A stretch of DNA of 64,000 nucleotides. Origin: Hymenobacter negativus. Lineage in GTDB: Bacteria; Bacteroidota; Bacteroidia; Cytophagales; Hymenobacteraceae. The stretch spans positions 496,001 to 560,000 of the forward strand of contig NZ_JAEDAE010000002.1 of the NCBI RefSeq assembly GCF_016056375.1. The letters run 5' to 3'. Under the pieces are notes generated by a model that saw only the letters and a program-made list of their open reading frames with translations, was not told the DNA's origin and did no database searches. Made by a program: the position numbers and the translations under genes. Positions 48,873 to 57,001 of the stretch are shown piece after piece; the first letter of the stretch is position 1; each line of letters starts with the position of its first letter.

Positions 48873-49155
48873 AATGCTGACAGGTAAGGTGGTTGCCGGT
48901 TATGTCTGTTACTAAAGCCTATTCAAGGTACTTAGAAAAAATCAGGACATCAATATGCGGGCGTGTACGGCTCCGGCGGCCATTGGATTAACTTTTGAGA
49001 AATAAAAAAAACGGGTCAGGTAACACGGGGACGTAATCAATTTGCCATGCTTATGCCCTCATTTTCTGTTTGTTATCAAGCCTGTTTAGCGCCAATGGCC
49101 CGCTGCTGCTAAGCAGCGGCGGGCCATTGGCCGGTTTACAGGGGTGGGTGTGGTG
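48873..49155. other. Intergenic region between DUF4394 genes
   Basis: It contains an 18-bp palindrome at 49092-49130 (CCAATGGCCCGC / GCGGGCCATTGG arms). This may end transcription of the gene at 49156-50391. No gene seen. Confidence 0.6.
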
Positions 49156-50391
49156 CTATTCTACCGCCAGGCGCCGGGCCACGCGGCCGGCAGCAGCGTT
49201 GGCCAGGACGGTATAAACCCCGGGAGCCAGGCCTGCCAGGGGCAACTCCACGGTTTCGGCGGGGCCGGCGGGTAGGGTACGGGTCAGCACCGGGCGGCCC
49301 AGATTGTCGGCCACGGTTACCAGAGTGGGCTGGTTGCCGCGCAGGGCGGCGGTCAGGAGCAGGGTGGCCGTGCCCCGGGCCGGATTGGGGTACACCGCCG
49401 CCAGTTGCGCCAGCGCGGCCGGGGCCGTCGCCAACGGCGCACCGATGCTCACCGCAATGTCGCGGATAACGAACGGCAGCGCCGCCGGCACCGTGTTGCC
49501 TACCAGCGTAGCCAGGCCGGTACTCAGGTTGAAGCGGTAGAAGTTGCTGCTGCCGCCGGCCGTCACTTCCATCAGGAAGCCCTCGTTGCGGTTGAGGCTG
49601 GCGTTGGAATAAATATCGAAATCAATGGCCTGCGGCGAGCCAATGCCATACGTGCCCGAAGGCACCTGAAGCATGACCGTGACCGGAGCCGTGAGCACCC
49701 CGCCGTTGGGCGGATTCACCACGGAAAGCAGGCCGTTATTTAGCTCATCGAAGGCGTAGAGTGTGGTGCTGGTTGCGCCGGGAAAGGCGTTGGTGTAGGC
49801 CACCGCGCCAATGCCGGGCGTGGCCGGCGTGCCGCTGGCGTAGGCCAGGTTGGTATCGGTGCCGGCCAGCGCGCCGGTAACAGGGCTGAGGCGATAATTG
49901 GCGCGGGTGGTGCTCACCACCCGAATCAGGTCAGCCACGGGGTTGAAGTCGAAGCCGATGCGGGCTGTGCGGCGGCCCAGCTCCAGGCGCACGGCCGCGC
50001 CCACCGGCGTGGCGGCCCCGCTGCTCAGGTTCAGGGTGTAGAGCTGGGTGTTGGGGGTGGGGGCCACGGCGGCAGTATCATAGCCCAGGGCGTAAAGCTG
50101 GGCATTGGCCGGCCGGAAATCCATGCCCAAGAGGCTCTGGCCCGCCGCTACGCCGGCCACCGTAGCGGGCGTGCCCACAGCCACGCCATTGGCCACATTG
50201 ATGGTGACCAACCCCTGCGACCCGGCCGGCGAGCCCATGTAGGCAGCCGTGAGCGTGCCAAGCGCATACACCGTCTGGGCCTCAGCCGCCGGGCCGGTCA
50301 GCAGCGCCAGGCCCAGCGAAATGCCCACCAAGCCACGAGCCTGCATAAAAATCGAACGTAAGATTGGAGCCATAAAAACCGGGGAAAGCAT
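49156..50391 (-). CDS. Secreted DUF4394 protein with T9SS sorting tail (short paralog)
   Basis: The 411-residue product starts at one of three in-frame ATGs (50391, 50373 or 50346). All place a signal segment GLVGISLGLALLTG before AAEAQ. The DUF4394 domain (YALGTLTAAYMGSPAGSQG, GMDFRPANAQLYALGYD, RIGFDFNPVADLIRVVSTT) matches the longer neighbour. It then passes directly to the T9SS tail (VYPNPARGTATLLLTAALRG), without the middle region of that neighbour. The two are probably tandem duplicates that diverged by loss or gain of the middle part. Confidence 0.87.
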   Translation of the reverse strand: MLSPVFMAPILRSIFMQARGLVGISLGLALLTGPAAEAQTVYALGTLTAAYMGSPAGSQGLVTINVANGVAVGTPATVAGVAAGQSLLGMDFRPANAQLYALGYDTAAVAPTPNTQLYTLNLSSGAATPVGAAVRLELGRRTARIGFDFNPVADLIRVVSTTRANYRLSPVTGALAGTDTNLAYASGTPATPGIGAVAYTNAFPGATSTTLYAFDELNNGLLSVVNPPNGGVLTAPVTVMLQVPSGTYGIGSPQAIDFDIYSNASLNRNEGFLMEVTAGGSSNFYRFNLSTGLATLVGNTVPAALPFVIRDIAVSIGAPLATAPAALAQLAAVYPNPARGTATLLLTAALRGNQPTLVTVADNLGRPVLTRTLPAGPAETVELPLAGLAPGVYTVLANAAAGRVARRLAVE

Positions 50392-50457
50392 CAGTGAAAA
50401 GCCTGTGCTGCAAACGGCTACCCGCCCCCGAAAGTTATCGGCCCCAGCCTGCGCTGG

Positions 50458-50973
50458 CTACGCCACTACCCGCACCACGTCGCCCACACGGATGATGCCG
50501 CCCTGCGCAATGTGCGCCGTGAGGCCGCCGTGGCCGCGCATAGCGTTGTAGCCGCCAGGGCCCAGCTCCTCCTCCATACGCGAGCAGGGGTGGCACTCAC
50601 CGGTGATGTCGAGAATGACATCGTCACCGATGCGAATCTGGCGGTTTTTCAGGGCCAGCAGGTTCAGGCCGCGCACCACCAGGTTGCGGCGCAGGCGGGC
50701 CGGGTCCAGCGGCGCGTCCAGGCCCAGGTAGCCGGCCACCGCCGCCAGGTGCTCCTGCTGAATGAGCGTGACCTGCCGCTTGCCGCCGGCTTTGGGCCGG
50801 GCGTGGTCACCGAGCAGGTGGGAGTCGGTTTTCAGCTCTGCCTCGGGCACTGATACCAGCGGCTCGCGGCGCACCGGGCGCTGGCCAATCCATTCCAGGG
50901 TGCCGGTTTGGGGCAGAGTGGCCAGCAGGCGCGCCACGGTCGATTTATCGTCGCCAAAGAAGGGAAAGGGCAT
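50458..50973 (-). CDS. MOSC domain-containing protein (single domain)
   Basis: The 171-residue protein is a stand-alone MOSC domain. It has HLLGDHARPKAGGKRQVTLI, LRRNLVVRGLNLLALK, ILDITGECHPCSRMEEELGP and HGGLTAHIAQGGIIRVGD. The Cys in ECHPCSRME is the conserved reactive residue of the family. It may bind molybdenum cofactor or carry sulfur; the substrate is unknown. It lacks the MOSC_N barrel of the protein at 14181-15005. Confidence 0.9.
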   Translation of the reverse strand: MPFPFFGDDKSTVARLLATLPQTGTLEWIGQRPVRREPLVSVPEAELKTDSHLLGDHARPKAGGKRQVTLIQQEHLAAVAGYLGLDAPLDPARLRRNLVVRGLNLLALKNRQIRIGDDVILDITGECHPCSRMEEELGPGGYNAMRGHGGLTAHIAQGGIIRVGDVVRVVA

Positions 50974-51018
50974 GATGGTAAGGAATAGAGGCTTGTTTTT
51001 GGGAAAGCGTAGTCGTTT

Positions 51019-51103
51019 GTCATCCTGAGCGGAGCGCAGGACTTTATCACGTTTGAACGGCTTATTCTGGCGTGGTAAGGTCCTTTGCTCCGCTCAGGAT
51101 GAA
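51019..51103. repeat. Dispersed palindromic element, TCATCCTGAGC family (copy 2)
   Basis: TCATCCTGAGCGGAGCGCAG pairs with TTGCTCCGCTCAGGATGA. It is related to 10858-10955. Confidence 0.8.
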
Positions 51104-51131
51104 AAATTTTTAAACTTGTTAACCGGCTCAT

Positions 51132-51596
51132 TTACAGTTCGTCGGCCGTGCCAAAGCCCTCGCGGATTTCAGTGTGCCGAATCTGCCCGCCCAGGTTGCC
51201 GGCCCGGGCCAGCAGGCCGAAGCTGAGCACGGTGGCAGCCAGTGCCAGCAGGGCTACTAGGCGGGCTTTGGGCGAAGCATTTTTCAGCAGCAACAACCCG
51301 AATAGCGCCAGCGAGGCCGCCGCCTCCAGCACCCAGAAACCCAGCTCGGCCGCTTCTTCGTGGTTGTGAATGAGGGCGCGGCTCACGCGGGGCAGGTTTT
51401 GGGCAATGGCCGCCGCGCCTTCGCCCGTGAGCTGGGCCGGCAGGCACAGCAGGCCGGCGGCCAGCACGGCTATCAGGCCGGCTTTGGTCAGGTCGAGATT
51501 ATGCCTGAGCACGCCCGCCCCCAGCAGCACGGCGGCAAAAAGGCTGCCCACAATAGGCACATGATTGACAATGAGGTGCAGGTGGGCTTGATTCAT
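51132..51596 (-). CDS. Conserved membrane protein, four helices
   Basis: The 154-residue protein is read from the ATG at 51596 (MNQAHLHLIVNHVPIVGSLF). Four membrane helices are visible, with His residues at HLHLIVNH and ALIHNHEEAAE. The soluble end has NLGGQIRHTEI. The His-rich N-terminus and GGQIRHTEIR ending recur in a family of bacterial inner-membrane proteins that resemble DUF2231 members. Haem or metal binding is possible but not shown. Confidence 0.75.
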   Translation of the reverse strand: MNQAHLHLIVNHVPIVGSLFAAVLLGAGVLRHNLDLTKAGLIAVLAAGLLCLPAQLTGEGAAAIAQNLPRVSRALIHNHEEAAELGFWVLEAAASLALFGLLLLKNASPKARLVALLALAATVLSFGLLARAGNLGGQIRHTEIREGFGTADEL

Positions 51597-51950
51597 CAAC
51601 GCGAAACGGAAAACCGGCGGGGCTAAGGCGGCCGAGGCGCAAAGCTACTTCGGGTCGGAATCACGCAACCCTTTTTGCCGGTCTCCGACTCTCGTTTAGT
51701 GAACTGCCAACAGGGCAAAATCGTTGTTTCAATGGCCCGGCACCCCGCTCGCGGATGGGCTGGCGGTGGCGGCCAAGCAATAAAAACGCGCCCTGCCGTT
51801 GCTTGAGTATCAGTTTGATTGTTGCTGCGCTAAACGCCGGACTGCTGCCGGTGGCAGGTGGTTACAAACGCTGAGTGTTTGCCCCAAAAGCTGGCATTAC
51901 GCTTGCCAATGGGGTTGAATTAGTAGTCATTTCCTTTCTCCTTCTTCGAT
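51597..51950. other. Intergenic region with minus-strand promoter
   Basis: No gene is seen in these 354 bases. The only signal is the promoter at 51640-51668 for the minus-strand membrane protein. Confidence 0.55.
51640..51668 (-). promoter_or_regulatory. Promoter of the membrane protein gene
   Basis: On the minus strand TTG (51666-51668), an 18-base spacer and TAGCTTTG (51640-51647) match the consensus. Confidence 0.62.
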
Positions 51951-52910
51951 ATGGCTTTCCTTCCCCGTTTTATCAGCCGCTTGGCGGCCCCGCTGCTGCT
52001 CGCGCTGCCGCTGGCCCTGGCTGCTCCCGCGCAGGCCCAAACCGTTCCCGCGCCCACCGATGTTATCCGCGAAATCACCGATGCCGTGGGCCTCAAGGCC
52101 CGCTTCCAACTGCGGGCCACGCGCGAGGTCGACAACGCCGCCGCAGTGGTTTACGACGGTCAGCGCTACCTGCTCTACAACCCCGATTTTCTGAATGCTG
52201 TGAACCGCGCCGGCCACACCGACTGGGCCGGCATCAGCATCCTGGCCCACGAGATGGGCCACCACCTCAACGGCCACACCCTGCGCGCCGGCGGCTCGCA
52301 GCCCGCCGATGAACTGGAGGCCGACGAGTTTTCCGGCTTTGTACTGCGCAAGCTGGGGGCTAGTCTGGCCCAGGCCCAGGCCGCCATGGCCACCGTGGCC
52401 GATGATGAGGGCTCGAGTACGCACCCCGGCCGCACGCCGCGCCTCACGGCCATCAGCCAGGGCTGGCAGCGCGCCAATGGCCAGATTGTGGCCAGTGCCC
52501 GTACTGCCGCGCCCTCGGCCGCCCCGGCCGTGATTGCCGCCGCACCCATGGCTCAGCCGACCCGCGAACTTCCTGCCCGCCAGGCCCGTCAATATCCCTC
52601 GGTGCCGGCCGATGACGCCGGCGAAATGGTGGCGGTGAGCCAGAACACCGGCGACGCCGTGCGCCTGGTGGGCCAGCTCACTTTCCGCAACGACCCCAGC
52701 CAGCGCTACTACCTCACCAACGCCCTGAAAGTGGTACGTGTGGATGACGATGACAACGCCGAAGTGGTGGGCCGCGTGACGCGCACCACCAGCGAAACCT
52801 TCCCCTTCGTGCTCACCGACGGCCAGCAGCGCCGCCTGTTCATCACCGCCCGCGGCGATGTGTACGACAAGGCCGGCCAGCGCGTAGCCAAGCTGCACGA
52901 CACGATGTAA
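51951..52910 (+). CDS. Exported zinc metalloprotease-like protein
   Basis: The 319-residue protein has a signal peptide (MAFLPRFISRLAAPLLLALP, cleavage near AQA-Q). The zincin motif ISILAHEMGHHLNGHTL gives two zinc His and the catalytic Glu. DELEADEFSGFVL downstream provides the third acidic ligand in the ExxxD style of M48-like peptidases. The C-terminal part (LTFRNDPSQRYYLTNALKVV) is beta-rich and may bind the surface. It is likely periplasmic or secreted. It is followed by a terminator. Confidence 0.87.
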   Translation: MAFLPRFISRLAAPLLLALPLALAAPAQAQTVPAPTDVIREITDAVGLKARFQLRATREVDNAAAVVYDGQRYLLYNPDFLNAVNRAGHTDWAGISILAHEMGHHLNGHTLRAGGSQPADELEADEFSGFVLRKLGASLAQAQAAMATVADDEGSSTHPGRTPRLTAISQGWQRANGQIVASARTAAPSAAPAVIAAAPMAQPTRELPARQARQYPSVPADDAGEMVAVSQNTGDAVRLVGQLTFRNDPSQRYYLTNALKVVRVDDDDNAEVVGRVTRTTSETFPFVLTDGQQRRLFITARGDVYDKAGQRVAKLHDTM

Positions 52911-52931
52911 AGCGCCATTTGCAGTCAATGG

Positions 52932-52966
52932 AAAGCCGGTTCGCACGTTAGCGGGCCGGCTTTTTT
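52932..52966 (+). terminator. Terminator of the metalloprotease-like gene
   Basis: AAAGCCGG pairs with CCGGCTTTTTT across a loop of about 15 bases. Confidence 0.82.
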
Positions 52967-53041
52967 GTGGGCTGGCGGGGCGGGTGCTGATGAGTTGTTG
53001 TTCCTTCGTGGCCGGTTTCCCATTACACCATTTCATTGCTT

Positions 53042-53956
53042 ATGTCTTCGCTGCCATTTCTGCTGATTGATGCTTTCACTACCGAGCCCCTGCGCGGCAA
53101 CCCCTGCGCCGTGGTGCTCGATGCCGACGACCTTGACCCCAAGTTGCGCCAACGCCTGGCCCGCGAGTTCAACCAGTCGGAAACGGCGTTTGTGAATCGC
53201 GCCGCGCTTGGCAGCACCGAATTCACGGTGCGCTTCTTCACACCGGCCGAGGAAATTCCGCTGGCCGGGCATCCCACCATTGCCACCGTCACGGCGCTGC
53301 TGCATGCCGGCCGGGTGGTCCTGCCCGCCTCCGGCGAAGCCCTTACGCTCACGCTGCACCTATTGCACGGCCCCATTCGGGTGGATGTGCTGCCGGGGGC
53401 GGCCGGGGCGCCGGCCATGGTCTGGATGACGCAGCGCCAACCCATTTTTGGAGCCACGCACGCGCCGGAAGCAGTGCTGCCGCTCTTCGGCCTCATGCCC
53501 GACGACCTGCTGCCCGGCGCACCCATCCAGACGGTGAGCACCGGCACGCCGCAGCTCATGATATTGCTGCGCGACCACGCCGCCCTGCGCCGCGCCCACG
53601 TGGCCGATGCCACCGCCCTGGGCCGCTACCGTGCCGAAAGTGACTTTTTCAGCCCGCACCTGTTTTGCCTGGGCGGCGCGACGGCGGCCGGCCACACCTT
53701 CGCCCGCCATTTCGGCACCCCGCCCGATGTGTCGGAAGACCCCGTCACGGGTTCGGCCACGGGCGGCATGGCGGCCTACCTCTGGCACCACAGCTATATC
53801 GATTCGCCCGAGTTTATCGCCGAGCAAGGGCACGACATGGGCCGCGCCGGCGCGGTGCAGGTGCGCATCAGCGGTTCGCGCGAGGCCATTGAATCGGTGC
53901 AGATTGGCGGCACCGGCGTGGTGGTGCTGGAAGGCGGGCTGCGCGGGGATTTGTAG
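53042..53956 (+). CDS. PhzF family isomerase/epimerase
   Basis: The 304-residue product starts at the ATG at 53042 (MSSLPFLLIDAFTTEPLRGN). The PhzF features are FTTEPLRGNPCAVVL, the catalytic Glu in FNQSETAFVNR, LAGHPTIATVTAL, and EDPVTGSATGGMAAYLW. The family forms two diaminopimelate-epimerase-like domains and catalyses proton shifts. PhzF proper acts in phenazine synthesis; no phenazine genes are present, so the substrate is unknown. Confidence 0.93.
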   Translation: MSSLPFLLIDAFTTEPLRGNPCAVVLDADDLDPKLRQRLAREFNQSETAFVNRAALGSTEFTVRFFTPAEEIPLAGHPTIATVTALLHAGRVVLPASGEALTLTLHLLHGPIRVDVLPGAAGAPAMVWMTQRQPIFGATHAPEAVLPLFGLMPDDLLPGAPIQTVSTGTPQLMILLRDHAALRRAHVADATALGRYRAESDFFSPHLFCLGGATAAGHTFARHFGTPPDVSEDPVTGSATGGMAAYLWHHSYIDSPEFIAEQGHDMGRAGAVQVRISGSREAIESVQIGGTGVVVLEGGLRGDL

Positions 53957-53994
53957 CCGGAAAGGCAACCGGAGTTGGATTTGAAGTGTTAGGC

Positions 53995-54086
53995 CGTCAT
54001 GCAGAGCGTAGCATCTTGCCCGCACTCAACGCAATCCACTCGATTGAATTAGCGAGTGCGGGCAAGATGCTACGCTCTGCATGACG
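53995..54086. repeat. Dispersed palindromic element, GTCATGC family
   Basis: CGTCATGCAGAGCGTAGCAT... pairs with ...ATGCTACGCTCTGCATGACG over about 33 bases, including a GGGCAAGATGC segment shared with 21349-21898. Confidence 0.85.
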
Positions 54087-54120
54087 TACTTTCTTCAAAG
54101 AAACTTTTCGCTCCAACGCA

Positions 54121-54987
54121 GTGCCCGAATTACCCGAAGTTGAAACCTACCGCCGCTTTATTGATGAAATTTCTGTAGGCCAAACCATCGCCGCCGTGCA
54201 GGTGAACGATGCCCACGTGCTGGCCACGCCCGAAGACCAACTCCGCGCTGGCCTCGTGGGCCGCACCATCACTGGCACCAGCCGATTGGGCAAAAACTGC
54301 TTCCTGGAGCTTGATAACGGCAAAGTTCTCGTCCTGCATTTCGGCATGACCGGCGACATCGGAGCCTACCGCGACGAGCCCGATGCTCCGCGCTTTACTC
54401 GTGTGGCCCTGCACCTGGAAGATTCCGGCCTTCGCCTCGCCTTCATCGACCCGCGCAAATTCGGCCGCATCCGGCTGGCCGACAGTGCCGCCGCCCACCA
54501 GGCCGCCAAGAAAATCGGCCCCGATGCCCTCGCCATCACCGCCGCCGAATTGCAGCAGAAGCTCAGCCGCCGCAAGACGCTGCTCAAGCCGCTGCTGCTC
54601 GACCAAGGCATCACCGCCGGCCTCGGCAACTGGATTGTGGACGAGGTGTTGTTTCAGGCCAAAATCAACCCCGAGCGGTTGGGCTCGTCGCTCACCGAGA
54701 AGGAGTTCAGGGCCCTGCACGCCGCCATTCAGTTGGTGCTCACCACGGCCATCGACCACGAGGCCAACTACAAATATTTCCCCAAGTCCTTCCTCATCCA
54801 CGCCCGCGAGTGGGACGATTCGGCCACGCCCGGCTCCGATGCGCACACCTTTTGCCCGCGCCACGCCAAGGTGAAAATCGATAAGTACTATGTGGGCGGC
54901 CGGGCCACTTATACTTGCTCCAAGTGCCAGCCCGCGCCCGAATCAGTGCATATTGCCGAGACTGCCCGCCATGATAAAAATGCCTGA
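54121..54987 (+). CDS. Fpg/Nei family DNA glycosylase
   Basis: The 288-residue protein starts at GTG 54121, which is certain because catalytic Pro2 and Glu3 lie in MPELPEVETYRRF. Further features are FGMTGDIGAYRDEP, FIDPRKFGRIRLAD, LLDQGITAGLGNWIVDEVLF (helix-two-turn-helix) and a zinc-finger-like CPRHAKVKIDKYYVGG followed by YTCSKCQP. The first finger pair is CxxH rather than CxxC. It removes oxidised bases and nicks DNA by beta,delta-elimination. The gene overlaps the convergent membrane gene by 45 bases. Confidence 0.92.
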   Translation: MPELPEVETYRRFIDEISVGQTIAAVQVNDAHVLATPEDQLRAGLVGRTITGTSRLGKNCFLELDNGKVLVLHFGMTGDIGAYRDEPDAPRFTRVALHLEDSGLRLAFIDPRKFGRIRLADSAAAHQAAKKIGPDALAITAAELQQKLSRRKTLLKPLLLDQGITAGLGNWIVDEVLFQAKINPERLGSSLTEKEFRALHAAIQLVLTTAIDHEANYKYFPKSFLIHAREWDDSATPGSDAHTFCPRHAKVKIDKYYVGGRATYTCSKCQPAPESVHIAETARHDKNA

Positions 54988-55239
54988 GCACGCCCCAAAG
55001 CCGATGATGAGCACCAGCAGCATACTCAGAAAATAAGGCGCGGCGCCAACCTCGCCAGGCTTGCTGCCCAAGTGCGTAAAGCCTAAAATCAGGTTAACCA
55101 GCGCCTGCCCGAGATAGAAAATCCCAAATAGAAAAATAGCGCCTTGACTGAGAAACTTCTCGACCAGACCCAGCACGACGGCTGCCCCCAGCACGATTAG
55201 CAAGTTGTTTCGGATAATGTGTTGAGCAGGTTTTTCCAT
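54943..55239 (-). CDS. Small membrane protein, paralog A
   Basis: The 98-residue protein has three hydrophobic helices (LLIVLGAAVVLGLVEKFL, AIFLFGIFYLGQALVNLI, YFLSMLLVLIIGFGACSG). It shares the last motif (LLLLIGFGxCS) and layout with the next gene. Its end overlaps the glycosylase gene on the other strand. Function unknown. Confidence 0.68.
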   Translation of the reverse strand: MEKPAQHIIRNNLLIVLGAAVVLGLVEKFLSQGAIFLFGIFYLGQALVNLILGFTHLGSKPGEVGAAPYFLSMLLVLIIGFGACSGIFIMAGSLGNMH

Positions 55240-55254
55240 GAGCGAAAATAGATT

Positions 55255-55575
55255 TCAAGATTTAGGTGCTGGGACTGCATTCTCTTCTCTCCGCTCATGG
55301 TTTTTGGCTTCCTTCGAGCACATGCCAAAGCCAATAAGCAGCAATAACAGGAACGATAAAAAGAATCCTCCGGCATAGCCCGTATCGCGCCGTCGCTCAA
55401 ACAGCAGGAATACAAAGCCGAGTAAGCCATTAGGCAAAGTCAGCAACAGTATCAGCCAGCCAAGGCCATACACATCCGGCCAGCTGAACCCCACCAATAT
55501 TAGCAGAATGGCCAGGTTAATGCCCAACGGCCAGGCATAAAGGTGTTGGCCATCGTCGGATGGTTCGGTCGCCAT
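55255..55575 (-). CDS. Small membrane protein, paralog B
   Basis: The 106-residue protein has three hydrophobic helices (LGINLAILLILVGFSW, GLGWLILLLTLPNGLLGFVF, GFFLSFLLLLLIGFGMC) and a charged C-terminal tail. It resembles paralog A in size and final helix. It begins only six bases after the radical SAM stop, so it is likely co-transcribed with that gene. Function unknown. Confidence 0.7.
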   Translation of the reverse strand: MATEPSDDGQHLYAWPLGINLAILLILVGFSWPDVYGLGWLILLLTLPNGLLGFVFLLFERRRDTGYAGGFFLSFLLLLLIGFGMCSKEAKNHERREENAVPAPKS

Positions 55576-55581
55576 AAGTCA

Positions 55582-56988
55582 TCAGATAATCCCAGTTCGC
55601 TCGGCCCGCAGTTCTTCCAGTCGCGCCAGTTTCTCCTGGTCACGGTAGAAAATATTCATCGTCTCAAACGGAATAATTTTCAAATCCTTGCTCACGATGT
55701 GCACGCAGGATTTCTTCACGGCCCGCACATCGAAATTGTGCGCGTCCATGAATTGCAGAATGATGATGCGGAACAGGTTTTCGTAGCCTAGGTTGGGGGC
55801 CGAAACCTGCGGCAGGCAGCACAGCAACTGGTTGATTTCGGGCACCACCGTATCCACGGTATTGGCGGTGCTGAACAGCTTGAGCATGTGCTGACGCAGG
55901 CGCGGGTCGCGCTCGTACACAATGGTATTGCCGCCGCTCTGGAGCAGCTCGGCGGGGTCCACATAGCGGGTGAGGGGGAAGACTTCGCCGTCCAGCTTCA
56001 GCGCGTAAGCCATGGCCAGCGCGTCGGGGTTGCAGGGCACGGGCAGCAGGTCTTCGGCCGAGAAAACCGGGCTTTGGGCTATGATGCCCTGACGCACTTC
56101 GGTGAGCGAAAACGAGTCGGTTTCGGGGTTGAAATTATCGAGCCGTCCGGCCGCCTGCGTGGGCTGAAACGTGACGCCGCGAATGCAGCGCTGCTTCAGC
56201 GCGTAGTCGATGATGTCGCCCATTTCGTCATCGTTCAGGCCTTTTTGCAGCGTCACCACCAGCGTGGTGCTGAGGTTGTATTTGTTCAGATTCTCGATGG
56301 CTTTTTGGCGCACCTCGCGCAGGTCACGGCCGCGCATGGTCAGCAGCACATTTTCGCGGAAGGAATCAAACTGCAGATACACCTCGAACGCGCACGCATA
56401 CGTGGCCAGCCGCGCCACAAAAGCCTCGTCTTTGGCCAGGCGCACGCCGTTGGTGTTCACCATCAGGTGCTTGATGGGCTTGCGCTTGCACATGTCCAGA
56501 ATTTCCCAGAATTGCGGGTGCAGCGTGGGCTCACCGCCGGAGATTTGCACCACGTCGGGCTCACCTTCGTTGGCCACCACCAGGTCCACCATGGCTTCCA
56601 CTTCTTCCAGGGTACGGTGCCGGCCGTGGGTGGGGCTGCTTTCAGCGTAGCAGGTGGGGCAGGTGAGGTTGCAGCGGTCGGTTATCTCGATGACGGTGAG
56701 GCAGCTGTGCTGCTCGTGGTCGGTGCAAAGGCCGCAGTCATACGGGCAGCCAAAATGCGTGGCTGCGTTGAAGCGGCGCGGCGTTTCGCTTGGCTTCACG
56801 TAGTTGCGAATGCTCTTGTAATACTCAATATCAGTGGCGATGCGCACCTTCTGCCGCCCGTGCTCAGGGCAGCGCTTGAGCATGAATACGTTCCCGTCCT
56901 CGAAGACGATTTTGGCCTCGATGCGGCGCAGGCACTGCGGGCACAGGCTCAGCGTGAAATCGTAGTAGGTGTAGGGACGTTCGGGCAT
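55582..56988 (-). CDS. COG1964-type radical SAM enzyme
   Basis: The 468-residue protein has an N-terminal CPQC (16-19) and Cys40 metal site. A second Cys cluster follows, CPYDCGLCTDHEQHSC (from 81). The radical SAM [4Fe-4S] motif is CNLTCPTCYA (C106, C110, C113), then QISGGEPTLHP. This Cys pattern and the segment ITDRCNLTCPTCYAESSP belong to the COG1964 family, which includes the archaeal tetraether synthase Tes and relatives. Tes joins lipid tails; other members act differently. The neighbouring Lgt-like gene and small membrane proteins hint at lipid substrates. The reaction here is inferred, not shown. Confidence 0.85.
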   Translation of the reverse strand: MPERPYTYYDFTLSLCPQCLRRIEAKIVFEDGNVFMLKRCPEHGRQKVRIATDIEYYKSIRNYVKPSETPRRFNAATHFGCPYDCGLCTDHEQHSCLTVIEITDRCNLTCPTCYAESSPTHGRHRTLEEVEAMVDLVVANEGEPDVVQISGGEPTLHPQFWEILDMCKRKPIKHLMVNTNGVRLAKDEAFVARLATYACAFEVYLQFDSFRENVLLTMRGRDLREVRQKAIENLNKYNLSTTLVVTLQKGLNDDEMGDIIDYALKQRCIRGVTFQPTQAAGRLDNFNPETDSFSLTEVRQGIIAQSPVFSAEDLLPVPCNPDALAMAYALKLDGEVFPLTRYVDPAELLQSGGNTIVYERDPRLRQHMLKLFSTANTVDTVVPEINQLLCCLPQVSAPNLGYENLFRIIILQFMDAHNFDVRAVKKSCVHIVSKDLKIIPFETMNIFYRDQEKLARLEELRAERTGII

Positions 56989-57001
56989 GGGACAACTAAA
57001 G

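Noticed and set aside
51597..51950. Possible small gene before the metalloprotease-like gene
   Set aside because: No frame with a start, adequate length and coding composition was found; only the minus-strand promoter is supported.
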